Assembly (NCBI RefSeq): GCF_000564855.1
Contig: NZ_AYXG01000087.1
Location: forward strand, 36,258 to 100,257
Length of the DNA stretch: 64,000 nucleotides
Direction: 5' to 3'
DNA from: Actinokineospora spheciospongiae
Lineage (GTDB): Bacteria; Actinomycetota; Actinomycetes; Mycobacteriales; Pseudonocardiaceae
The notes under the pieces are model-generated. The model ran no database searches. It worked only from the letters and a program-made list of their open reading frames with translations, and was not told where the DNA came from. Within the stretch, counting starts at the first letter, position 1. Every line of letters begins with the position of its first letter. This document shows positions 17,555 to 27,417 of this stretch, piece by piece. The position numbers and the translations under genes are program-made.

Positions 17555-17908
17555 ATGCCGCGTTTCATGATGATGCACAAGATGACCCCCGACGTGGAGG
17601 CCGGTGTCCCGCCGACCCCCGAGCTGATGCAGCGGATGGGGGCGTTCATCCAGGAGGCCGTCGACGCCGGGGTGCTGCTGGCCGGTGAGGGCCTGCGGGA
17701 GACCAAGGAGGCCACCCGGGTCGTGGTGAAGGACGGGGAGGCCACGGTCACCGACGGGCCGTTCGCCGAGACCAAGGAGTTGATTGCCGGGTTCGCCATC
17801 ATGCAGCTGCCGGACCGGGCCGAGGCCGTGCAGTGGGCGCTGCGGTTCGCCGACGTGCTCGGGCACGACATCGAGATGGACGTCCGGCTGGTGGTCGAGG
17901 CGCCGTAG
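17555..17908 (+). CDS. DGPF/YCII-domain protein, partner of ECF42 sigma factor
   Basis: A 117-residue YCII-like ferredoxin-fold protein carrying the name-giving DGPF motif (TVTDGPFAETKEL, about residues 67-79). It begins MPRFMMMHKMTPDVEAG with a GAGGAG ribosome binding site. Such proteins are encoded next to ECF42 sigma factors in many actinobacteria; their biochemical role is unknown. The stop is 9 bases before the GTG of the sigma gene, so they are cotranscribed. Confidence 0.92.
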   Translation: MPRFMMMHKMTPDVEAGVPPTPELMQRMGAFIQEAVDAGVLLAGEGLRETKEATRVVVKDGEATVTDGPFAETKELIAGFAIMQLPDRAEAVQWALRFADVLGHDIEMDVRLVVEAP

Positions 17909-17917
17909 CCTGACCGC

Positions 17918-19138
17918 GTGGCGGACGCGGTTGAAACGGTGTGGCGGATGGAGTCCGCACGGCTCGTCGCCGGGCTCGTGCGGCTCGTCCGCGACGTCGG
18001 GATGGCCGAGGAGTTGGCACAGGACGCCCTGGTGGCGGCGCTGGAGCAGTGGCCGGAGACCGGGACCCCGCGCAACCCCGGCGCCTGGCTGATGGCCGTG
18101 GCCAAGCGCCGCGCCGTCGACCAGTTCCGCCGCCGGGAGACCCTGGACCGCAAGTACCTGGAGATCGCCCGCGACCTGGAGACCGAGGTCCCGGAGCCGA
18201 CCGCGGGGGAGATCCGGGACGACCTGCTGCGGTTGATCTTCACCGCCTGCCACCCGGTGCTGTCCGCCGAGGCCAGGGTGGCGCTGACGCTGAAGCTGCT
18301 CGGCGGGCTCAAGACCGAGGAGATCGCCCGCGCGTTCCTCGTCGGCGAGTCCACCGTGGCGCAGCGGCTGGTGCGGGCGAAGAAGGCGCTGGCCAAGGCC
18401 GACGTCCGGTACGAGGTGCCGTCCGGCCCGGAGCTGGCCGGGCGGCTGGCCTCGGTCCTGGAGGTCATCTACCTGATCTTCAACGAGGGCTACTCGGCCA
18501 CCGCGGGCGACGACCTGATGCGCCCGGAGCTGTGCGCGGACGCCCAGCGCCTCGGCCGAGTCCTCGCCCGGCTGATGCCGCGCGAACCGGAGGTGCACGG
18601 CCTGGTCGCCCTGATGGAGATCCAGGCCTCGCGGGCGGGCGCCCGGGTCGACGCCAACGGCGAACCGGTGCTGCTGCTGGAGCAGGACCGCACCCGGTGG
18701 AACCGGCTGCTCATCGGCCTCGGCCTCGACGCCCTGGAGAAGGCGGAGCGGCTGGGGCCGCGCGGCCCGTACACCGCGCAGGCCGCGATCGCCGCCTGCC
18801 ACGCCCGCGCCGCCCGCCCGGAGGACACCGACTGGGCGCGCATCGCCGACCTGTACGCCGAGCTGGCCTCGGTGAACCCGTCGCCGGTCGTCGAGCTGAA
18901 CCGGGCGGTCGCGCTGTCGATGGCGCACGGCCCGCAGGCCGGCCTGGACCTGGTGGACGCGCTGGCAGGCGAGCCCGCGCTCAGCCGCTACCACCTGCTG
19001 CCGACCGTGCGCGGCGACCTGCTGGTGAAGCTGGGCCGCCCCGCCGAGGCCCGCGCCGAGTTCGAGCGCGCCGCCGGGCTGACCCGCAACACCCGCGAGC
19101 GCGCCCTGCTCCTCGACCGGGCCGCCGCCTGCGGCTGA
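17918..19138 (+). CDS. ECF42-group RNA polymerase sigma factor with C-terminal TPR-like extension
   Basis: A 406-residue ECF sigma factor. The sigma-2 region (residues about 10-75, with ELAQDALVAALEQWP and RAVDQFRRRETLDRKYL) and the sigma-4 region (about 110-165, KTEEIARAFLVGESTVAQRLVRAKKAL) are followed by the roughly 200-residue extension typical of ECF42, including VIYLIFNEGYSAT and PSPVVELNRAVALSMAHGPQAGLDLV. No anti-sigma factor is adjacent; the extension is known to be needed for activity in this group. GTG start, coupled to the DGPF gene. Confidence 0.93.
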   Translation: MADAVETVWRMESARLVAGLVRLVRDVGMAEELAQDALVAALEQWPETGTPRNPGAWLMAVAKRRAVDQFRRRETLDRKYLEIARDLETEVPEPTAGEIRDDLLRLIFTACHPVLSAEARVALTLKLLGGLKTEEIARAFLVGESTVAQRLVRAKKALAKADVRYEVPSGPELAGRLASVLEVIYLIFNEGYSATAGDDLMRPELCADAQRLGRVLARLMPREPEVHGLVALMEIQASRAGARVDANGEPVLLLEQDRTRWNRLLIGLGLDALEKAERLGPRGPYTAQAAIAACHARAARPEDTDWARIADLYAELASVNPSPVVELNRAVALSMAHGPQAGLDLVDALAGEPALSRYHLLPTVRGDLLVKLGRPAEARAEFERAAGLTRNTRERALLLDRAAACG

Positions 19139-19296
19139 CACCCGGGTTTTCCCCAGCCTGGGGATGGGCCTGTGCACAACGATGACCCGGTGGGCGGCTT
19201 GACAGCACGATCCACATCGGCCAGGGACCCTGCGCCGCGGTGGTGTCCGATTCATCTCACACCGACCCCTTCTCAGGGCGCCCACCTGCGGTTAGA

Positions 19297-19315
19297 TTAG
19301 GCAAGCCTGACCTAA
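19297..19315 (+). promoter_or_regulatory. Iron box (IdeR/DmdR-type) upstream of salicylate synthase
   Basis: TTAGGCAAGCCTGACCTAA matches the 19-bp actinobacterial iron box (consensus TTAGGTTAGGCTAACCTAA) at 15 positions by eye. It overlaps a TAGATT hexamer (19293-19298) that could be the -10, the normal layout for iron repression. In 19139-19325 I also see TTGACA at 19199 and a weak CCCCAGCCTGGGG hairpin. Confidence 0.8.
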
Positions 19316-19346
19316 GAACCGGTCGATGACGCCCTGGGAGAGCCGC

Positions 19347-20687
19347 GTGCACCGATACCACGAACTGAGGATTCCCGGCCGGTTCGAGCCCTTGGCGCTG
19401 GCCGGGCGCCTGGCCTCGTCCGGGGTGTTCGAGTCGCACGTCGTCTACGAGCGCGCGGGGGAGTTCTGGTTCGCCGGTGACCGCCTGGTCGAGGTCGTCC
19501 TCAACCGCGACGCGGTCCGCACCACGGTCGACGGCCGCACCACCGCCCAGCCGTGGACCGGGAACTCGCTGGCCCAGGTCAAGCAGGCCCTCGCGGACGC
19601 GGGTGTGTCGCGCTGGCGGGCCTTCGGCTGGGCGGGCTTCGAACTCGCCTACGCCATCGCGGGCAGACCGGACCTGGTCGCCGACCAGCCCCTGCTGCAC
19701 CTGGCGGTCCCGCGCACCGAGATCCGCCTCGGCGCCGACGAGGTCGTGGTCCGCACCGTCGACGTGCCCCGCCTCGCCGAGATCACCGACCTGCTCGGCA
19801 CCCCCGCCGCCCCGGCCGAGGTCGAGGCCACCCCGGTCGAGATCACCGCCGATGAAGGTCGGATCGCCTACCAGCACGCCGTCGCCGCCGCGGTCGCCGA
19901 CATCCGCGCGGGCCAGCTCAACAAGGTCATCCTCTCCCGCGCGGTCGACGTCCCCTTCGAGGTGGACCTGGTGTCGACGTACGTGCTGGGCCGCACCCGC
20001 AACACCCCCGCCCGCTCGTTCCTGCTCGACCTCGGCGGCTGGCGGGCCGCCGGGTTCAGCCCCGAGACGGTCACCGAGGTCGCCGCCGACGGCGAGGTCA
20101 GCACCCAGCCGCTGGCGGGCACCCGCGCCCTGGACGGCGACGAGACGACGAACCTCGACCGCAGGCTGGACCTGCTGTCGGACCCCAAGGAGGTCTACGA
20201 GCACGCGGCGTCGGTCAAGCTGGCCTGCGAGGAACTGGAAGACCTGTGCGAGCCGGGGTCGGTGACGGTCAAGGAGTTCATGGCCGTCAAGGAGCGCGGC
20301 AGCGTGCAGCACCTGGGTTCCCGGGTCAACGGCCGACTCGCCACCGGCCAGGACGCCTTCTCCGCGCTGGCCGCCCTGTTCCCGGCGGTCACCGCCTCGG
20401 GCATCCCCAAGCTCCCCGCCTACGACCGCATCGCCCGGATGGAGGACCGCCGCCGCGACCTCTACGCGGGCGCCGTCCTGATGACCGACTGCGACGGCGC
20501 CCTGGACGCGGCGCTGGTGCTGCGCGCCATCTACCAGCGGGACGGCCGCACCTGGCTGCGCGCGGGCGCGGGCATCGTCGCCGACTCCACCCCCGAGCGC
20601 GAGTACGAGGAGACCTGCGAGAAGTTGGGCAGCGTCGCCCCGCACGTGGTCCGCGCGGTCCGCGAACTGGTCGAAATCTCCGCCTGA
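19347..20687 (+). CDS. Salicylate synthase (MbtI/Irp9 type)
   Basis: Converts chorismate via isochorismate to salicylate, the aryl cap of the siderophore. The chorismate-binding domain is clear: LNKVILSRAV with the catalytic Lys, SFLLDLGGWRAAGFSPETV, the GTRALDGDE segment, VKEFMAVKERGSVQHLGSRV, and the Mg-binding YAGAVLMTDCDGALDAALVLRAI-type end with RAGAGIVADSTPEREYEET. Size (446 residues from the GTG at 19347, which has GGGAG six bases upstream) matches MbtI. The open frame also allows ATG 19326. Because the family combines synthase and lyase activity, no separate isochorismate lyase is needed. Preceded by an iron box; convergent with the salicyl-AMP ligase. Confidence 0.93.
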   Translation: MHRYHELRIPGRFEPLALAGRLASSGVFESHVVYERAGEFWFAGDRLVEVVLNRDAVRTTVDGRTTAQPWTGNSLAQVKQALADAGVSRWRAFGWAGFELAYAIAGRPDLVADQPLLHLAVPRTEIRLGADEVVVRTVDVPRLAEITDLLGTPAAPAEVEATPVEITADEGRIAYQHAVAAAVADIRAGQLNKVILSRAVDVPFEVDLVSTYVLGRTRNTPARSFLLDLGGWRAAGFSPETVTEVAADGEVSTQPLAGTRALDGDETTNLDRRLDLLSDPKEVYEHAASVKLACEELEDLCEPGSVTVKEFMAVKERGSVQHLGSRVNGRLATGQDAFSALAALFPAVTASGIPKLPAYDRIARMEDRRRDLYAGAVLMTDCDGALDAALVLRAIYQRDGRTWLRAGAGIVADSTPEREYEETCEKLGSVAPHVVRAVRELVEISA

Positions 20688-20693
20688 GAACAA

Positions 20694-20735
20694 GGAAAAG
20701 CCCCGGCCCGGGAGAACCCGGGCCGGGGCTTTTCC
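20694..20735. terminator. Bidirectional terminator between salicylate synthase and salicyl-AMP ligase
   Basis: A perfect 19-bp inverted repeat (20694-20712 with 20717-20735, loop AGAA). The arm is GGAAAAGCCCCGGCCCGGG, so each strand ends in CTTTTCC, giving a short U-run in both directions between two convergent genes. Confidence 0.93.
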
Positions 20736-20740
20736 GCATC

Positions 20741-22291
20741 TCACAGCCGGGCGGCCAGCTCCTTCTTGCTGACCTTGCCCACCGCCGTGTAGGGGAACTC
20801 CGGCAGCACCTCCAGCCGGTCGGGCAGCTTGTAGTCCGCCACCCCGCGCTCGCGCAGGAACGCCGCGATCCCGGCCAGCGTCGGCGCTTCACCCCGGGCC
20901 AGCACGAACGCGCAGGTGCGCTCGCCGAGCATGTCGTCCGGCACCCCGACCAGGGCCGCGTCGTGGACCAGCGGGTGGGCCAGCAGGTGGTTCTCCACCT
21001 CCTCGGCGGACACCTTCTCCCCGCCGCGGTTGATCACGTCCTTGACCCGGCCGTCGACGACCAGGTGGCCGCTGGGCAGCTCCCGCACCAGGTCGCCGGT
21101 CAGGTAGAAGCCGTCCGCGGTGAACGCGCGGGCGTTGTGCTCCTCGGCGCGGTAGTAGCCGCGCAGGGTGTACGGCCCGCGGGTCAGCAACTGTCCCAGC
21201 TCACCGGGGGCGACCGCGTCACCGTCCTCGTCGACGACGCGGATCTCGTCGTCGGCCGACAGCGGCCTGCCCTGGGAGGTGACCACCAGCTCCAGCGGGT
21301 CGTCGAGGCGGGTGAAGCAGAGCAGCCCCTCCGCCATGCCGAACACCTGCTGCAACGCGCACCCCAGCGCCGGGGTGACCCGCCGGGCCGCCTCCTCCTT
21401 GAGCTTCGCCCCGCCGACCTGCAACAGCGCCAGGCTGGACAGGTCGCGCCCGGCGAACTTCACGGCCTCCATCCACAGCAGCGCCAGCGACGGAACCAGC
21501 GCGGTCACCGTCACCCGCTCCCGCTCGATCAGCGGGAACGCGTCCGGCGGCGACGGCGACGGGGCCAGCACGACCGTCCCGCCGACCGACAGCACCCCGA
21601 GCACCCCGGGGCAGGCCAGCGCGAAGTTGTGCGCCACCGGCAGCGCCGCCAGGTACACCGTCGAGGAGTCCAGCCCGGCGACCTCGGCGCTGGCCCGCAG
21701 GTTGTAGGCGTAGTCGTCGTGCGTGCGCGGGATCAGCTTCGGCAGCCCGGTGGTCCCGCCAGAGAGCAGGAACAGCGCCACCGAGGACGGTTCCGGCACC
21801 GGGAGTTCGACCGGCTCGGCGTCCACAGAGGACAAAGCGGTGTGGTTGCCAGGATCGCCCGACACCAGCACCCGGGGCACCCCGGGCATGGACGCGGCCA
21901 GCTCCCGGTAGTCGAACCCCGCGTGCCGGTCGGGGATCACGTAGGCGACCGCCGAGCTGTGCGCCAGCAGGTACTCGATCTCGCTGCGCCGGTGCGCGGG
22001 CAGCGCGTACACCGGCCGCGCGCCCAACCGGAACAGCGCGAACGACAGCACCACGAAGTCCACGCTGTTCGGCAGGTGCACGACCACGTTGTCCCCGGCC
22101 GAGATCCCCAGCGCGGCCAACCCGGCGGCGAGCCGCGACGCGCGCGCGTCCAGCTCGCCGTAGGTCACCCGCTCGGACCCCGACACCAGGGCGACGTCGG
22201 ACGGCGCACCGCCGAGCAGCGTGCCCAGGCGGGCGCCCGTCCAGTGGCCGCGTTCCCGGTAGCGGGCCGCGAACGCGTCAGGAAACGACAT
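20741..22291 (-). CDS. Salicyl-AMP ligase (aryl-acid adenylating enzyme, MbtA/DhbE-like)
   Basis: Activates salicylate as the AMP ester and loads it on the aryl carrier protein. The 516-residue protein has the adenylation core [20 protein letters not shown] (A3), [18 protein letters not shown] (A4, where the Asn-Phe pair lies in the aryl pocket), [17 protein letters not shown] (A5) and [17 protein letters not shown] with final Lys in GKVSKKEL (A8-A10). It is a stand-alone adenylation domain without a carrier, like EntE/DhbE/MbtA. Its start overlaps the SBP gene by 14 bases, making it the last gene of the uptake operon. Choice of salicylate over 2,3-dihydroxybenzoate rests on the neighbouring salicylate synthase. 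Confidence 0.92.
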   Translation of the reverse strand: MSFPDAFAARYRERGHWTGARLGTLLGGAPSDVALVSGSERVTYGELDARASRLAAGLAALGISAGDNVVVHLPNSVDFVVLSFALFRLGARPVYALPAHRRSEIEYLLAHSSAVAYVIPDRHAGFDYRELAASMPGVPRVLVSGDPGNHTALSSVDAEPVELPVPEPSSVALFLLSGGTTGLPKLIPRTHDDYAYNLRASAEVAGLDSSTVYLAALPVAHNFALACPGVLGVLSVGGTVVLAPSPSPPDAFPLIERERVTVTALVPSLALLWMEAVKFAGRDLSSLALLQVGGAKLKEEAARRVTPALGCALQQVFGMAEGLLCFTRLDDPLELVVTSQGRPLSADDEIRVVDEDGDAVAPGELGQLLTRGPYTLRGYYRAEEHNARAFTADGFYLTGDLVRELPSGHLVVDGRVKDVINRGGEKVSAEEVENHLLAHPLVHDAALVGVPDDMLGERTCAFVLARGEAPTLAGIAAFLRERGVADYKLPDRLEVLPEFPYTAVGKVSKKELAARL

Positions 22292-23321
22292 CCGCGCGTG
22301 CCTTCTCGATGACCCCGGTCAGCTCGCGGATCACCGGCGCCAGCTTCTGGTACGACATGGGCGTCTCCGCGTGCCACAGGCCCAACTGCTTGGCCTGCAC
22401 CGCCGGGAGCTGCGCCCAGGTCGGGATCTTCGCCAGCTCGTCCTGCGACAGGGTGAACTGGCGGGCGTCGGTGAGGATCAGGTCGGCCGGGTAGGTGGAG
22501 GCGCGCTCCCAGCTCAGCTCGTCCCAGGTGGGCTGCTCGCCCGCGGTGGGGGCGACGATGTCGACGCCCTGCTCGGTGAAGTACTTGAGGTCGCTGAAGA
22601 AGCTCGGCTTGCCCACCAGCAGCGCGTCCTGGGTGCCCTGCACGACCTCCACCTTGAGGCCCGGCTTCGCCGCGGCGGCGGCCTTGAGCGCGGCCCCCGC
22701 GTCCTCGAAGTCCTTCTTCGCCTTGGCCAGCTCGGCGGAGTTGAGGTCGGCGCCCAGGGACTCGGCGAGCTTGGCGAACTTGGCGATGCCCTCGGCCGCG
22801 GACACCCCGCCGAGCTGGATGGCGACCATCGGCGCCTTCTCCTCGATGGCGGCCTGCGACTCCTCCGGGATGTACCAGAGCGACTCGCCGTACATGATCG
22901 TCACCAGCAGCTCGGGGCGCTGCTCGGTGTACTTCTCCAGGTTGAACTCGCCGAACTCGGTGCCGACGCTGACCACGCCCGGGTCCACGTCCCCGGCCTG
23001 CGGGTCGGCCTTGCCGTCCTCCAGCTTCTGCGGGCCGAAGACGGCGGTCGGCTTGATGCCGAAGTCCACCAGGGTCGCGGCGGCGTTGACCTGCATGACG
23101 ATCCTGGTCGGCCGCTGCGGCAGCGACACCGTCTTGCCCCGGTCGTCGGTGAACGTCCACGGACCCGAGGGGGCGGCGGCGGTGCTGCTGCCGTCCGCCG
23201 AGGCGCCCGGCCCGGAGTCGCCGCAGGCCGCGAGCAGGCCGAGGGCGAGCGCGCCCGCGGTCAGGCCGAGGAACCGGCGGCGGGTCGGCACGCGCGAGCG
23301 GCCGGAGGTGAAGGTCGTCAT
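22278..23321 (-). CDS. Ferric-siderophore-binding lipoprotein (Tat signal)
   Basis: Substrate-binding protein of the uptake system, anchored outside the membrane. The N-terminus has a twin-arginine motif TRRRFLG at about residues 13-19, a hydrophobic stretch and lipobox LAAC, pointing to Tat export and lipidation. The mature protein has the FepB/FecB-like (TroA fold) segments [35 protein letters not shown] and [13 protein letters not shown]. Length 347 residues. It lies 46 bases downstream of the ATPase gene and overlaps the salicyl-AMP ligase. Ligand specificity is inferred from context. Confidence 0.92.
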   Translation of the reverse strand: MTTFTSGRSRVPTRRRFLGLTAGALALGLLAACGDSGPGASADGSSTAAAPSGPWTFTDDRGKTVSLPQRPTRIVMQVNAAATLVDFGIKPTAVFGPQKLEDGKADPQAGDVDPGVVSVGTEFGEFNLEKYTEQRPELLVTIMYGESLWYIPEESQAAIEEKAPMVAIQLGGVSAAEGIAKFAKLAESLGADLNSAELAKAKKDFEDAGAALKAAAAAKPGLKVEVVQGTQDALLVGKPSFFSDLKYFTEQGVDIVAPTAGEQPTWDELSWERASTYPADLILTDARQFTLSQDELAKIPTWAQLPAVQAKQLGLWHAETPMSYQKLAPVIRELTGVIEKARADVVS

Positions 23322-23367
23322 TGTTCTGCTCTCTCGGGGATTCTTCGGGGAGTGGTGGCTCTCGGGA

Positions 23368-24300
23368 TCAGTGCGGGAGGTTCGCGGGGGTGGTGCGGTC
23401 CGTGGGAACAGCGCGATCCGCCGGATCGGCGCAGCGGTGCCTGCCGAAGGGGACGATGAGCGGGGTGCCCGACAGCGGGTCGGGGATGACCTCGCAGCGC
23501 AGGCCGAACACGTCCTCGACCAGCTCGGCGGTGACCACCCGGAGCGGGTCGCCCTCGGCCACCACCCGGCCGGACTTCATCGCCACCACGTGGTCGGCGT
23601 ACCGGCAGGCCTGGTTGAGGTCGTGCAGGACCATGACCACGGTCCGGTCGCCCGCGTGGTTGAGGTCGGCGATCAGGTCCAGCACGTCGATCTGGTGCGC
23701 CAGGTCGAGGTAGGTGGTCGGCTCGTCGAGCAGCAGGTACGGGGTGTCCTGGGCCAGGGCCATGGCGATCCAGGCGCGCTGCCGCTGCCCGCCGGACAGC
23801 TCGTCCACCGGCCGCTCGGCCAGGTCGGCCAGGTCGGTGGCGGCCAGCGCCAGGTTCACCGCGTCGCCGTCCTCCGGGGACCACTGCCGCCACCAGGTCT
23901 GGTGCGGGCTGCGACCACGGGTCACCAGTTCGCGCACGGTCATGCCCTCCGGCGCGGTCGGCGACTGCGGGAGGATGCCCAGCTTGCGAGCCAGGTCGCG
24001 GGTGCGCATCCGGTGGATGGACTCGCCGTCGAGGTGCACCGCGCCGCCGTCGGGGGTCAGCAGCCGCGACATCCCGCGCAGCAGCGTCGACTTGCCGCAC
24101 GCGTTCGCGCCGACGACCACGGTCACCTTGCCCGGCGGGATCACCAGGTCGACCCCGTCGATCACGGTCCGCTTCTCGTAGGCCAACCGCAGCCCCTCGG
24201 CGCGCAGCCCAGCCCCGACCGGCGCCCCGTTGCCCAGCGCGGTGTTGTCCAGCGCCGTGTTGCCCAGCGCCGTGTTGCCCGACCCGGTGTTGTCCGTCAT
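23368..24300 (-). CDS. Siderophore ABC transporter ATP-binding protein (FepC/FecE-like)
   Basis: ATPase that powers ferric-siderophore import. The 310-residue protein has Walker [11 protein letters not shown]-loop [14 protein letters not shown], the signature [18 protein letters not shown], Walker [14 protein letters not shown] and the H-loop [13 protein letters not shown] at 24300 overlaps the stop of the permease gene as ATGA. The first 25 residues are an unusual Asn-Thr-Ala-Leu-rich repeat not found in the canonical family; the C-terminal tail after VPFGRH is also extended. The coding frame stays open to 25605 across the permease, but that is a shadow. Confidence 0.93.
   Translation of the reverse strand: MTDNTGSGNTALGNTALDNTALGNGAPVGAGLRAEGLRLAYEKRTVIDGVDLVIPPGKVTVVVGANACGKSTLLRGMSRLLTPDGGAVHLDGESIHRMRTRDLARKLGILPQSPTAPEGMTVRELVTRGRSPHQTWWRQWSPEDGDAVNLALAATDLADLAERPVDELSGGQRQRAWIAMALAQDTPYLLLDEPTTYLDLAHQIDVLDLIADLNHAGDRTVVMVLHDLNQACRYADHVVAMKSGRVVAEGDPLRVVTAELVEDVFGLRCEVIPDPLSGTPLIVPFGRHRCADPADRAVPTDRTTPANLPH
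24232..24291 (-). repeat. 15-bp tandem repeat coding N-T-A-L-[G/D] in the ATPase N-terminus
   Basis: Three near-identical 15-bp units plus one degenerate unit encode [20 protein letters not shown] at residues 4-23 of the transporter ATPase. The units differ at only one or two bases among the last three, indicating recent slippage duplication. Confidence 0.85.
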
Positions 24301-25346
24301 GCCCCACTCCCCAGTCGCTTCGCCCGGCTCAGCAGCCAGAGCAGGTACGGCGCCCCGATCGCCCCGGTGACCACACCCACCGGCAGCCCGAACGGCCGCG
24401 CCAGCAGGTCGCCCGCCAGCACCACCAGCGCCCCGGTCAGCGCCGACACCACCAGCGGCGGCGTCGGTCTGCGCGCCAACCGCAGCCCGATCTGCGGCGA
24501 CACCAGCGACACGAACGCCACCGGCCCGGCCGCCGCCGTGGCGAACGCGACCAGCCCGACCCCGGCGAGCATCAGCGCCAGCCGCGCCTTCTGCACCGGC
24601 ACCCCCAGCCCGCGCGCCGTGTCGTCGCCCAGCATCAGCCCGGACAGCCACCGCGACATCAGCAGCACGACCGGCACCAGCACCAGCACAGCTCCCGCCA
24701 GCGGCCCGACGTGCTTCCACTCCCGCAGGTTCAGCGACCCGGTCAGCCACAGCACCGCGCGCTGCGCCTGGAACACGTCCGCCCGTTGCAGCAGGTACGA
24801 GGTGAGGCTGGTGAACAGCGCAGACACCCCGATGCCCACCAGCACGATCCGGTAGCCGGTCGTCCCGCGCCGCCAGGCCAGCAGGTAGATCGCCGTGGCA
24901 CTGGCCAGCGCCCCGAGCAGCGCGGTGGTCGAGGTCCCCAGCGACGCCCCGAACCCGAACACGATCCCGGCGACGGCGGCGGTGTTGGCGCCCTCCGCCA
25001 CCCCGATCACGTCCGGGCTCGCCAGCGCGTTGCGCGCCAGCGTCTGGAACACCGCCCCGGCCAACCCGAACGCCGACCCCACCAGCAGCCCGACGAGCAC
25101 CCGGGGCAGCCGCAGGTCGTAGACGATGTCGACGGTCGTCGGGTCGCCGTACCAGAACAGCGCCCGCATCGCGTCGACCGCGGTCACCGGGTAGTCGCCG
25201 AAGGTCAACCCGAGGCAGAAGCACAGGAAGACCAGCACCGCCAGCACCACCGCCACCCAGAACGGCCGGGCCCGCAGCACCCCGGAGGGCCCCCGGTCGC
25301 CGACCCGGAAGGTGGTCTGCCCGTCCACGCGCGCAAGGGTGATCAT
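24297..25346 (-). CDS. FecCD-family siderophore ABC permease (second)
   Basis: A 349-residue inner-membrane permease with about nine or ten hydrophobic helices. Family features are [20 protein letters not shown] near residue 70, [18 protein letters not shown] (the conserved RNPLADP-like segment), the cytoplasmic [11 protein letters not shown] loop and the late [17 protein letters not shown] motif. The ATG at 25346 overlaps the stop of the first permease gene (TGATG). The open frame reaches 25589 but the extension lies within the other permease. Pairs with the preceding permease as a heterodimer. Confidence 0.94.
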   Translation of the reverse strand: MITLARVDGQTTFRVGDRGPSGVLRARPFWVAVVLAVLVFLCFCLGLTFGDYPVTAVDAMRALFWYGDPTTVDIVYDLRLPRVLVGLLVGSAFGLAGAVFQTLARNALASPDVIGVAEGANTAAVAGIVFGFGASLGTSTTALLGALASATAIYLLAWRRGTTGYRIVLVGIGVSALFTSLTSYLLQRADVFQAQRAVLWLTGSLNLREWKHVGPLAGAVLVLVPVVLLMSRWLSGLMLGDDTARGLGVPVQKARLALMLAGVGLVAFATAAAGPVAFVSLVSPQIGLRLARRPTPPLVVSALTGALVVLAGDLLARPFGLPVGVVTGAIGAPYLLWLLSRAKRLGSGA

Positions 25347-26365
25347 CACAGCTCCGGCAACTTGCGCCTGCGGACCAGGGCGATGAAGAACGGTGCCCCG
25401 AGGAACGCCACCACGATCCCGACGTGGATCTCCCGCTGCTCGGCGACGACCCGGCCGAGGATGTCCGCCCCCAGCAGCAGCACCGGCGCCAGCACGGCGG
25501 AGTAGGCGAGCACCCACCGCTGGTCCGGTCCGGTGATCGCCCGCGCGATGTGCGGCACCACCAGCCCGATGAACGCGATCGGCCCGCACACCGCCGTCGC
25601 CCCACCGGCCAGCAGCGTGATCGCCACCGCCCCCCGGATGCGCACCCCGGTCACGTTCTGCCCGAGCGACTTCGCCACGTCGTCCCCCAGCGCCAGCATG
25701 TTCAACCCCGGCGCCGTCAGCAGCGCCAGCACCAACCCGAGCACCAGGAACGGCAGGACCTGGAGCAGCACGGAGGAGTCGGGCACGTTCAGCGACCCGA
25801 CCGCCCAGAACCGGTACTGGTCCAGCGTGGAGGAGTCCAGCAGCAGCAACGAGCTGATGATCGACTGCAACAGCGCCGACACCGCCGCCCCCGCCAGCGC
25901 CAACCGGGCCGGGTGCGGCCCGCCCAGCAGGTACACCACGACGGTCGCGGCCAGCGCCCCGGCGAAGGCGAACCAGATGTAGCCGAACAGGGCGGTCACC
26001 CCGAACACGCTGGTCGTCAGCACCACGCCCAGCGCCGCCCCCGCACCGACACCGAGCAGGCCCGGGTCGGCGAGCGGGTTGCGGGTCAGCCCCTGCATGA
26101 GCGCCCCCGCGATCCCCAGCGACACCCCCACCGCCACCCCGAACAACGTCCGGGACAACCGCATGCCGTTGACGATCGCCGCGTCCTCGCCTGCGGCCGG
26201 GTCATCGCCCAGCAGCCGCAACACCTCCGGCAGCGGGATGTACTTGCTGCCGACCATGATCGACAGCACCGAGACCGCGAGCAGCCCGGCAACGGCGACC
26301 AGCAGCCAGCGGACCCGGTGGGCCGCGCGGCGGGGCGCCTGGACAGGCGGGCTTGGGGCGAGCAC
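25346..26365 (-). CDS. FecCD-family siderophore ABC permease (first)
   Basis: A 339-residue inner-membrane permease and the first gene of the five-gene uptake/activation operon. Visible are [41 protein letters not shown], the coupling loop [14 protein letters not shown] and [18 protein letters not shown], all typical of FecCD proteins. GTG start; an iron box begins 5 bases upstream of the start codon, so the leader is short or absent. Divergent from the formyltransferase gene. Confidence 0.94.
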   Translation of the reverse strand: MLAPSPPVQAPRRAAHRVRWLLVAVAGLLAVSVLSIMVGSKYIPLPEVLRLLGDDPAAGEDAAIVNGMRLSRTLFGVAVGVSLGIAGALMQGLTRNPLADPGLLGVGAGAALGVVLTTSVFGVTALFGYIWFAFAGALAATVVVYLLGGPHPARLALAGAAVSALLQSIISSLLLLDSSTLDQYRFWAVGSLNVPDSSVLLQVLPFLVLGLVLALLTAPGLNMLALGDDVAKSLGQNVTGVRIRGAVAITLLAGGATAVCGPIAFIGLVVPHIARAITGPDQRWVLAYSAVLAPVLLLGADILGRVVAEQREIHVGIVVAFLGAPFFIALVRRRKLPEL

Positions 26366-26369
26366 GGAG

Positions 26370-26388
26370 TGAGGATAGCCTAACGAAG
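26370..26388 (-). promoter_or_regulatory. Iron box in the permease-formyltransferase divergent promoter
   Basis: On the minus strand, CTTCGTTAGGCTATCCTCA matches the iron-box consensus at 14 of 19 positions by eye, with the core GTTAGGCTA-CCT intact. In a 64-base divergent region it can repress both the uptake operon and the formyltransferase. Confidence 0.72.
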
Positions 26389-26429
26389 GGCAGGCTTACT
26401 TCAATGTGGACAACGGTGGAGGAGGACCC

Positions 26430-27377
26430 ATGCGGGTCGTCATGTTCGGCTTCCAGACCTGGGGACACCGCACCCTGCAAGCGCTCATCGAATCCGAACA
26501 CGAAGTGGTCACGGTTGTCACCCACCCACAGGGCGGCGGGGTCTACGAGCAGGTCTGGAGCGACTCCGTGGAGGAGCTGGCGAAGGAGAACGGCATCCCC
26601 GTCATCCTCCGCGAACGCCCCGACGACCAGGAACTGCTCGACGAGCTGCGCGCGCTCGACGCGGACGTGTTCGTCGCCGCCAACTGGCGCACCTGGATCT
26701 CCCCGGAGGTCTTCGAGCTGCCCAGGCTCGGCACCCTCAACATCCACGACTCCCTGCTCCCGGCGTACGCGGGCTTCTCGGCGATGATCTGGGCCCTGAT
26801 CAACGACGAACGGGAAGTCGGCGTCACCGCCCACCTGATGGACGCCACCCTCGACGCGGGCGACATCGTCCTGCAACGCGCCTTCCCCGTCGGCCCCCGC
26901 GACACCGCGGGCGACCTGGTCGCCAAGTCGATGGACATCTTCGGCCCCATCACCGTCGACGGCCTCGCCCTGATCGCCTCCGGCCGCGGGGACTTCCAGA
27001 AGCAGGACCGCACCAAGGCCAGCTTCTTCCACAAGCGCGCCAACGAAGACCTCCGCATCGACTGGACCTGGAGCGCGGAGGAACTGGACCGGTTGGTGCG
27101 CGCCCAGTCGACCCCGTACCCCAGCGCCTTCTGCTACCACCGGGGCAAGCGCCTGGAAATCATCACCGCCGAGGTCTCCCGCGAGGTCTACGGCGGAACC
27201 CCCGGCCGCATCTTCTACCGCGAGGGCGACGGGGTGGCGATCGTCGCGGGCGCGGAGGCCCGGCGCGGCAAGAGCAAGGGCCTGCTGGTGAAGACCGTGC
27301 GCACGGCCGATGGTGAAGTGCAGAGCGCGGAGAAGTACTTCACGCACATGGGCGGATACCTCACGTCCCGCCCGTAG
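26430..27377 (+). CDS. N5-hydroxyornithine formyltransferase-like enzyme (methionyl-tRNA formyltransferase fold)
   Basis: A 315-residue folate-dependent formyltransferase. The N-terminal domain has MFGFQTWGHRTLQAL, VAANWRTWI, and the catalytic NIHDSLLPAYAGFSAMIWAL (Asn-His with the SLLP signature), then DAGDIVLQRAF; the C-terminal domain resembles that of Fmt (GRIFYREGDGVAIVAG). The ATG at 26430 has GGAGGAGG upstream and is better than ATG 26406. In coelichelin-type and amychelin-type clusters such Fmt paralogues formylate N5-hydroxyornithine; housekeeping Fmt is unlikely because it sits behind an iron box within the siderophore locus without def. Predicts N5-formyl-N5-hydroxyornithine in the product. 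Confidence 0.85.
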   Translation: MRVVMFGFQTWGHRTLQALIESEHEVVTVVTHPQGGGVYEQVWSDSVEELAKENGIPVILRERPDDQELLDELRALDADVFVAANWRTWISPEVFELPRLGTLNIHDSLLPAYAGFSAMIWALINDEREVGVTAHLMDATLDAGDIVLQRAFPVGPRDTAGDLVAKSMDIFGPITVDGLALIASGRGDFQKQDRTKASFFHKRANEDLRIDWTWSAEELDRLVRAQSTPYPSAFCYHRGKRLEIITAEVSREVYGGTPGRIFYREGDGVAIVAGAEARRGKSKGLLVKTVRTADGEVQSAEKYFTHMGGYLTSRP

Positions 27378-27417
27378 CAGTCGGCCCACCGCCCGGCACG
27401 CTCCCCGCGTGCCGGGC

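Noticed and set aside
26430..27377. Housekeeping methionyl-tRNA formyltransferase
   Set aside because: No def or other translation genes nearby, an iron box in the promoter, and position inside the siderophore locus favour an N5-hydroxyornithine formyltransferase.
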